Part shown: piece by piece, positions 35,458-44,400 of the stretch
Layout: the number at the start of each line of letters is the position of its first letter
Position numbering within the stretch: position 1 is the first letter of the stretch
Assembly (NCBI RefSeq): GCF_006175995.1
Contig: NZ_VDMB01000001.1
Coordinates: 124,001 to 188,000 of the forward strand
Reading direction: 5' to 3'
Length of the DNA: 64,000 bases
Source of the DNA: Desulfobotulus mexicanus
GTDB taxonomy: Bacteria; Desulfobacterota; Desulfobacteria; Desulfobacterales; ASO4-4
Program-made: the position numbers and the translations under genes
The notes under the pieces: model-generated
Databases searched by the model: none
What the model was told of the DNA's origin: nothing
Seen by the model: only the letters and a program-made list of their open reading frames with translations

Positions 35458-38400
35458 ATGCAGAGAATACTGGATTGCCGCCTTCCCCTGCTTGCCTGTC
35501 TGCCCCAGAAAGTTTTCAACCTCCGCTACATGGAAAGCCTGCACAGGGCAGGGGTCCTTCCGGTTCTGGATGCGGAGTTCATGGACACAGAAACTATTCT
35601 GGAGGCAGGCAGGACGCTGGATGAAAAAAATATCCTCTTTGCCATCCGGGTTCCCCTTTCCCGAAAAGACCTTCTGGAAAAGCTTAAAAAAAATCCCCCC
35701 CGATATCTGGAAGCCCTCATTTTTTCCTATGATTTTGAAGATGCCCTAAATAATCTGGATTTGAAAGCTTGGCCCGTCAAGCGCCTTCTGGAGCTGAAAC
35801 ACACGGGCCATGGCCCAGAGCTTTCCCGCATGGGCATCCATGGGCTGGTACTGAAGGGACTTGAGGCCGGAGGTTCCGTTTCCCGGCACACGGCCCTCAT
35901 TCTCATGCAGGAATATCTTGAGACAAGTGATCTTCCCCTTTTCATCCACGGGGGTGTGGGCATGCACACGGCAGCGGGGTTTTTCAGTGCAGGAGCCAGC
36001 GGCCTTGTGCTGGATGCCCAGCTCTGGCTCTGCCGGGAATCCCCCCTTGGGGAGAATTTCCGCAAGCTTTTGAACGGCATTGAGGATCTCGACACCCTGC
36101 TGCTGGAAGGCCCGGAAGGCTCCCGTTACCGTTTTTTTGCAAGGCTCGGCACCCGTGTGGCCCAGGATCTGAAAAAGCTGGAGCCCCGCTTTGTGCTGGG
36201 TGCGGATCAAAAAAGCGAAGAAGCCCGCATCCTTTCTGAAACCCTGAAGGAAAAAATGGCCGATCTTTCCGATGGGGCTGCGGAAAGTGTGCAGAGTCTT
36301 TTCTATCTGGGTCAGGATGCCGTGTTCGCAAGGCATTTCCTTCGCAGGGGCGAGGGTGTGGAAGCCATGATCCACGGGCTTTTTGAGGAAGTGAGAAAAA
36401 GCCTTGCCGTTTTAGAAACGGCCGACCCCTTACGGGCCGGAAGTCCCCTGGCAAAAGAGCACGGGGTGAGGTACCCCATCATGCAGGGCCCCATGGCCAA
36501 CATCAGTGATAACGTGGACTTTGCCGAGAAGGTGGCAGAGGCCGGAGGCCTTCCCTTTTTTGCCATGGGCAGCCTGCCTGTTCCCTTGGCGGAAACTATG
36601 CTGGAAAAGGCTTCGGAAAAGGGCATTCCCTGCGGTGCGGGGCTCATCGGCATTGAGGCCTTCAACCGCCGCCTTCCCGAGCACATGGATCTTACCCGCA
36701 AATTCAACATTCCCTTTGCCCTCATTGCAGGGGGAAGCCCCGCCCAGGTGCGGGAGCTGGAAGCCTCCGGTATCCGCACCTACCTGCATACCCCCGCCAC
36801 CCGCATGCTGGAAAATGCCCTTGTCGGCGGGGTGTCCCGTTTCATTCTGGAAGGTACGGAGTGCGGCGGGCATGTGGGCTCCCTCACAAGTCTTGTGCTC
36901 TGGGAAATGGGCACGGAGCTTTTGTCTCAGCTGGATGACGCTGCATTGCAGGAAAAAACCCTTGTGTATGCAGGGGGCATTTCCACGGAAGCCGCCTCCC
37001 ATTTCATCTCCGGTATGGCAGCAGGCCTTTGCCAAAGGGGTCTTAAGATAGGCATTCAGGTGGGAACGGCCTATCTTTTCACCCGTGAGATTGTGGAAAC
37101 GGGTGCTCTCCATACCCGGTACCAGAAGGAAGTGCTGCACCAGAAGGAAACTCAGGTGATTGGCCGCACCGTAGGCCTTCCCTGCCGCACCGTGGAAAGC
37201 CCCTTTTCCGTCAGGATGCGGGAGCTGGAGCACAGCCGCATGGAAAAGGGCGATCCCCTTTCCGGCCGCAAGGATGCCTTTGAAAAGGACAACATGGGCT
37301 CCCTTCTCATTGCGGCCAAGGGCATGGTGCCGGATTTTTCCGGAAAAAGTGTCGAATGCCGGATGCTGGAAGAAGAGGACATCTTTGAAAAGGGCAACTT
37401 CTGCGTGGGCGATTCCCTGGTCTTTTTCAAAGACACCTGCACGGTGAAGTCCATCCACGGCCGTCTTTTTGACAACAAGACGGCCCTGCGGCGGCATCTT
37501 GATACCCTGGAACGGCTTACCCGTCCCGATGGAGAAATATTTGATGAAATTGCCGTGGTGGGCATGGGCTGCGTGCTGCCGGATGCTCCTTCGCCGGAGG
37601 CTTTCTGGGAGAATATCTTACACCGCCATGTTTCCATCCGGAAGATGGAGGAAAGCCGCCTGCCTTCCCTCTATGTGAGTGAGGATAAAAGTGCGGAAGA
37701 TAAAAGTTATACCTCCGTGGCCGCAGATGTCCGTGATTTTACCTTTGATCCGGTAAAATACGGGCTGGATGCAAAAACCGGAGCCCGCCTTTCCCGCAGT
37801 CAGCAGCTGGTTCTGGAAGCCGCGTATCAGGCGGCCAGATCCGGTGGTTTTTCTGTGCAAAACAGTAAGGGGAGTAAAACCCTTCCTTTAGAAACGCCTG
37901 TGATTCTGGCCTCCTGTCTTGGCAATGAGCTGACCCATGATCTGCACATGAAATACTGGACTCCGGAAATCCTTTCTGTCCTGAAAGCTTTGCCTGAGTT
38001 TGAGACCCTTGAAGAAGGGGAAAAGACGGCTCTGGTGAAAGGGATCAGAGAAAGCCTTGCGGGAAAATTTCGTAATGAGCCGCCGGATACGGCTGTACTC
38101 AACATTGAGGCCAGCCGGGTGGCCGCCTGTCTGGGAGTGGAAGGCCCCAACTATCTCATCGATGCGGCCTGCGCCACCAGCTTTGCGGCCCTGGACTGCG
38201 CCATGCAGGAGCTTCTTTCCGGCAGGGCCCAGGCGGCCATCGTGGGAGGCATCAATACCAACCTCGCTCCGGAAACCTTTGTGGGCTTTTCCAAGATGGG
38301 GGCATTGTCTTCCAAAGGCTCCTGGCCCTTTGACGGCCGGGCCGACGGCTTTGTGCTGGGCGAAGGGGCTGTGGTTTTTATCCTGAAGCGCATGCGGGAT

Positions 38401-41400
38401 GCTGTGGCCGAAGGGGATAAAATCTTTGGCGTGATCCGGGGCATGGGAGCCAGCTCCGATGGCAAGGGCAAGGCCATTGCCGCCCCCAATGTGAAGGGGC
38501 AGATACTGGCCATGGGCCGGGCCTTTGAAAACATGAAACGGCCCCTTTTGCCCGAAGCCGTCACCTTTCTGGAAGCCCATGGCACCTCCACCCGCATGGG
38601 CGATGCGGCAGAACTTGAAAGCGTGAAGGGTTTTTACGGCAAAAACCCAAGCCTTGGGGTGAGTTCCGCCAAAAGTCAGGTGGGTCACCTTCTGGGAGGG
38701 GCCGGAGCCGCAGGGCTTTTAAAGGCCCTTCTGGCCCTGAACCACGGTATTCTGCCGCCCAACGGAGATTTTGAGGAACTGGGTCCGGTGCATGATCTTT
38801 CGGGAACGGGCATCTTTGTGGTAAAGGATGCCTCTCCCTGGCCCGTAGAAAAAGACCAGCCCCTTCTGGCCGCCGTCAGCGCCTATGGTTTCGGAGGGAT
38901 TAACTACCACTGCGTATTGGAAGCCCCGGCCTCAGACTACAGCCCCCTTAAGAGGGAGGTATTTCCCGACCTTTCTTTTGATCCCAATGATCAGCGCATC
39001 GTGGTGGCGGGCATGGGGCTGGTGCTGCCCGGAACTGAAGATGAAGACAGCTTCATGGAAACCATGGCTTCGGGAAAAAGCCTTCTCACGGAAAAAGCCC
39101 ATCTGGGTTTTGATGCAAAGGCCTATGCCGAGGAAGACAGGGAATACCGCATTCCCTATCTCAAGGCCGGTCTGTGCAGGGATTTCACCTTTGATTCCAT
39201 GCGTTTTCGCATTCCGCCCAAAAGCCTTGCCTTCATCGACAGGGGCCAGCTTCTCGCCCTTACGGCGGCGGACCGGGCCATCCGTGGGGCGGGTCTGGAA
39301 GAGGAGCTGAAAACACCTGCCAACCGGGTCGGGGTGATGCTGGGTGCCATATCCAGTACCCGCCATGTTGAAAACATTCTCCGCATCCGCCTTGATTTTG
39401 TGGCGGCCTGTATGGAAAAAACCAGGGGGCTTTCGCCGGAAAAAAGCGCAAAGCTGGCGGAAGCCCTGACCACCGTCTTCCGCAAGCGCCTGCCGCCCAA
39501 TACGGAAGACACCACGCCGGGGCTGCTCACCAATATCGTGTCCGGCAGGGTAGCCAATGTGCTGAACTGCAACGGACCCAACTTCACCGTGGATGCGGCC
39601 TGTGCCTCTTCGGGCTTTGCCCTGCGGGCAGCCATGATGCACCTTGTGTCCGGCCGCTGCGATTATGTGATCAGCGGCGGGGTGGATTCGGCCTTTTATC
39701 CTGCGGCCCTTCTGGTCTTCAAGCGTCTCGGTTTGCTTTCCAAGGAGGACACCCGGTTCTGGGATAAGGGCAAGTCTCAAGGGGTGAACCTCTCGGAAGG
39801 AGCTGCGGTGCAGGTGCTGACCACTTACGCCAAGGCAAAGGAAAAGGGCCTTCCCATTTTAGGAGAAATCCGCAGCATTGCCATGGCCTCCAGAGCAGGA
39901 GAAAGTGTTTTCGCCCTTTCAGAAAATCTGCTGGCAAGGGAAATGGGGGCAGCCTACCGGGAAGCGGGCATGCTGCCTTCGGACCTGCACCACCTCGATC
40001 CCTTCGGCTTTGGTCACAGAATTCCCGACAGCATGGAAAAACGGGCCGTGCACATGGGCCTTGACGGCGCATCGGGCATTTCCTTTGGCAATATCAAGCC
40101 GGAATACGGGTATTACAAAGGGGCCAATCCCGCCATCATCCTTTCCCGGCTCCTTCTCATGCAAAAAAACAGAAAAAGACTGCCCCATCACAGCTTTGAT
40201 CCGGAAACCACCCTCATGGAAGCAGGCGGCCCTCTGGTGAGCCCGGATGAGGCCGAAGACTTTGGTCCGATGCGAAGACCGGCCCTTGCCACCAACCTTC
40301 ATGGCTTTGGGGGCAACCATGGGCATATGGTAGTTTCTGCCCTGCCTCCCTTCCTCCGGAAAGAAGAGGTCGGAAAAGAAGAAAGGCTGGCCGATTCCCT
40401 GCAGCCCTCTCTGGCCCTGCCAGCCACCCTTAGCGGAATGTCCGTGCTCCTTTCCGGTCAGGGAGCCCAGAAGGTGGGCATGATGAAGGATCTCTACGGA
40501 GCCTATCCTGAAATCCGCAGCCTCGGGGATCAGGCGGAAAGGCTCTTTCAGGCAAAACGGGGAAAAAGTCTCTTACGCCTGATGTTTGAAGGAAAGGGCG
40601 GGGATCTCAACCACACGGAAAATACCCAGCCTGCGGTATTTCTGGCCTCTGCCGCCATCCACAGCCTGCTTGTGAAAAAGGGCCTGAAGCCCGATGCCTG
40701 GCTGGGCCACAGCCTTGGGGAATATACGGCCCTCTTTGCCTCGGGCGCTTTAGATTTTGATGCGGCCTTTTCTCTGGTGCTCACCCGCTCTTCTCTGATG
40801 CAGCGGGCCGCAGGGGACTTTCCCGGCAGCATCATGGCTGTCTTCAAGGGGCCGCAGGAGGTGGCGGATCTGATTGCTGCCTTTAATGCCGAAGGGGTGT
40901 ACATCGCCAATAAGAATGCCCCCGGTCAGACCGTGGTTTCCGGCGAAAAAATGGCCATGCTGCGTTTCGGGGAGTTTCTCACCCAGAAAAGTGTGCTTTT
41001 CCGCAAGCTGAACCTTTCCGGAGCCTTTCACACGCCGCTCTTTGCCGATGCCGCCAAAGGCATGGCCAAGGCCCTCGGCCCCTTGCATTTTCAGACCAAA
41101 GCCTTGCCCCGTATCATCTCCAATGTCACGGCAAAACCCTATCCCGAAGATGAGAACGCGGTGAAGGAGCTTCTCACCCGGCAGATGGTTTCTCCCGTCG
41201 AGTTCATGGAAGGGGTGCGCCATCTCTATGATCAGGGCTGCCGCTCCTTCCTTGAGGTGGGGCCGGGCAATCTTCTGGCCCGTCTGGTGGAAAGCCACCG
41301 CCTGGAAGGGTTGGATCTGCGCTCTGCCGTTGACCCCAAAAAGGGTGAAAGCGCCAGCATGGAGACCCTCTTCACAAGCCTTGGCAGGGAAAAAGGCTTG

Positions 41401-44400
41401 TCTGAAAAAAGAGAGGTGCCGCCACAGACGAAGAACCATAGCGCCAGAAATCAGGCCGATATCAAGGGGAGTTTCACCATGAAAGAGGATGAGGACAAAG
41501 GGTTTGCCGCATTTCTGGAGGCCAACCGCAGCCGCATGGAAGCCGCCCTTTTGGAGGAATATGAGAAGGAGCAGGATGGTCTTCGCTTAAAAGCCTATGA
41601 AAATTTTGGTTTCTACACGGGTGCCGTTTCCATTGCTGGTGTTTCCGTGGGCCTTCCCGGAAGCGGCAGGGCCGTTTTTTCCGATGATCATTTTGACAGC
41701 CTGATACAGGGGCAGAATTTCATTGAAGCACTGGGGCAGGAAGAAAAGGAAGCCATGTTCCAGCGCAATATCCGCAGGCTGCACAAAACGCCGGAAGGCA
41801 ATGCACGTTTTGTGGACATCGCCTCCACGGACGAGGTGATTCATCTTGCGGGAAAACTCGGCTTCTTTGATCCGGAAGGGGAGTACGGTCTGGAAAAGGG
41901 GCAGGACATCAGCATTGCCCTTGCCATGGCCGCAGGTCTGGAAGCCCTGAAGGATGCCCGCATTCCCCTGCTGGAGGGCCAGAGCAAAGCAGGCTCCCGC
42001 CTTGCCGGAGAGGAGCTGGCCCTGCCTGCTTCCATGCAGGAAACTACCGGTGTCATCTTCACCGGCCTTTTCCCCGGATGGGAAACCCTCATCCATGAAA
42101 TGGAGGCCTTCCAGCAGCACCGCTATCAGGAAGGGCCGGGACGGGCCCTTGAAAGTCTCTACTATGATCTCATGGAAAACATCGGCGAGCGCAATCTCAA
42201 ACAAAGGGTGGCGGGCTGGTTCCACGCCATCCGTCCCCTCTGGGAGAAGAAGGAGGAGTACCGCTTTGACAGTACCTTCCTCGATAAAATCACCCCCCTT
42301 GCCTCCGCCCACTTTGCCAAAATGATCCGGGCCCGTGGTCCTAATGTGCACTTGAGCGGAGCCTGTGCTTCCACCACTCAGGCCATTGCCGTGGCCGAAG
42401 ACTGGATTCGCAGCGGCCGCTGTGAGCGGGTGGTGGTGATTGGTTCGGAAACGGCCACGGCATCGGGTCAGGGCCCTTGGATCAGTGCGGGATTTTTAAG
42501 CCTGGGCGCTGCCTCCATTGAAAAGGAGATTTCCAAAGCAGCCAAGCCCTTTGATGCGGATCGCAACGGCACCCTGTTGGGTGCCGGAGCCACGGCCCTT
42601 GTTGTGGAAAGAAGGGACCGTATCCGGGAACGCGGCCTTGAGGGGCAGGCGGAAATCCTTGGCACCTTCCTTGCCAATGCGGCCTTCCACACCACCCGCA
42701 TTGATGTGCCTTATCTGGCAGGAACCATGGCCCGTTTTGTGCGGCAGGTGGAGGCCCGCCATGGTCTTGATGCGGAAAGCTACGCTTCCCGCATGGTGTT
42801 CATGTCCCACGAAACCTTCACCCCTGCGCGGGGCGGCAGTGCGGATGCGGAAATTGAGGCCCTGCGTGCGGCCTATGGCCGGGATGCGGGCAAAATCACC
42901 ATCACCAACACCAAGGGCCTCACGGGCCATACCCTGGGGGCGGCCATTGAAGACGCGGTCATGGTGAAAGCCCTGCAAAGGGGCCAGACCCCGCCCGTGG
43001 CCCACCTGAAGAAGGTGCCGGAGCATTTCAGCGATCTGAAGTTCAGCCGTGGAGAAAAGGGAGACTTCCAGTACGGCCTGCATTTTTCCGCAGGTTTTGG
43101 CTCCCACTTTGCCCTGCTCATGGTGAAGCGCACGGAAGAACGGGCCACGGAAAATAACGCCGCCTATGAGGCCTGGCTCTCTGCCATCTCCGGCATGGAA
43201 AAGCCCGACCTCAAGATGAAAAACCGGGTGCTGGTGCTGGCAAGCGCTCCGGGTTTTTCGGGAGAAAGTCTTCCCGTCCTTACAAAGGAAAAACCCCCTG
43301 CCCCTGTTATGAAGGCAAAGGCTGAGCCGAAGGTCTCTTCCCGGGTGAAGATTCTGGAAGAAATCCGGAACATTCTTTCCGAGCAGACGGGCTATGGCAC
43401 GGACATGCTGGCGGAAGATCTGGATCTTGAGGCGGATCTCGGCATTGATACGGTAAAACAGGTGGAAATTTTCTCCAAGGTCATGGGGCATTTCGGCCTT
43501 GGAACCAAAGAGGACGCGCCTTTGCGGGAGCTTTCCACCTTAGGGAAAATTGCGGACTACATTGCGGCCCAGTCGGGCGCAGTATCCCTTGAAGAAAAAG
43601 AGGTGGCAGAAATTTCTGCCGCAGGTGTTTCCGGGAGAGAGGGTATCCTTTCAGAAATCCGGAACATCCTCTCCGAACAGACGGGGTATGGCACGGACAT
43701 GTTGGCCGAAGATCTGGATCTTGAGGCGGATCTCGGTATTGATACGGTAAAGCAGGTGGAAATTTTCTCTAAGGTCATGGGGCATTTTGGCCTTGGGGCC
43801 GAAGAGGATGCGCCTTTGCGGGAGCTTTCCACCTTAGGTAAAATTGCGGACTACATTGCGGCCCAGTCGGGCGCGGTATCCCTTGAAGAGAAAGAGGTGG
43901 CAGAAGTTTCTGCCGCAGGTGTTTCCGGAAGGGAGGCCATCCTTTCAGAAATTCGGAACATTCTTTCCGAGCAGACGGGCTATGGCACGGACATGCTGGC
44001 CGAAGATCTGGATCTTGAGGCGGATCTCGGCATTGATACGGTGAAACAGGTGGAGATTTTCTCTAAGGTCATGGGGCATTTTGGCCTTGGGGCCGAAGAG
44101 GACGCGCCCCTGCGGGAGCTTTCCACCTTGGGTAAAATTGCCGACTACATTGCGGCCCAGAAGGGGGCCAGCGCTCCCGAAGAAGACGGAAGGGGGGAGA
44201 GCCTTGTTTCTGAAAGTCCCGGAAGCGAAGAAGATCCTTCTCTTCTTCCGGCAGACCCTAGCGGCAGTGAAAAAGGGCTTTTCCGCTTTGTGCCGGATGT
44301 ACGCAAAGCTCCTGCGGAGGCAGGCCCCCGTTTTGGTATTTCAGGTCGTAAGGTGCTGGTGACCTTAGACGATCAGGGCCTTGCCGCACCCGTGATGGAA

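Noticed and set aside
36430-37497. Long antisense frames within the giant synthase gene
   Set aside because: GC-rich third positions keep the opposite strand open. The coding strand has full domain motifs.
43361-44160. Calling the 294-bp repeats a CRISPR or mobile array
   Set aside because: The units are coding, in frame and contiguous, without spacers.
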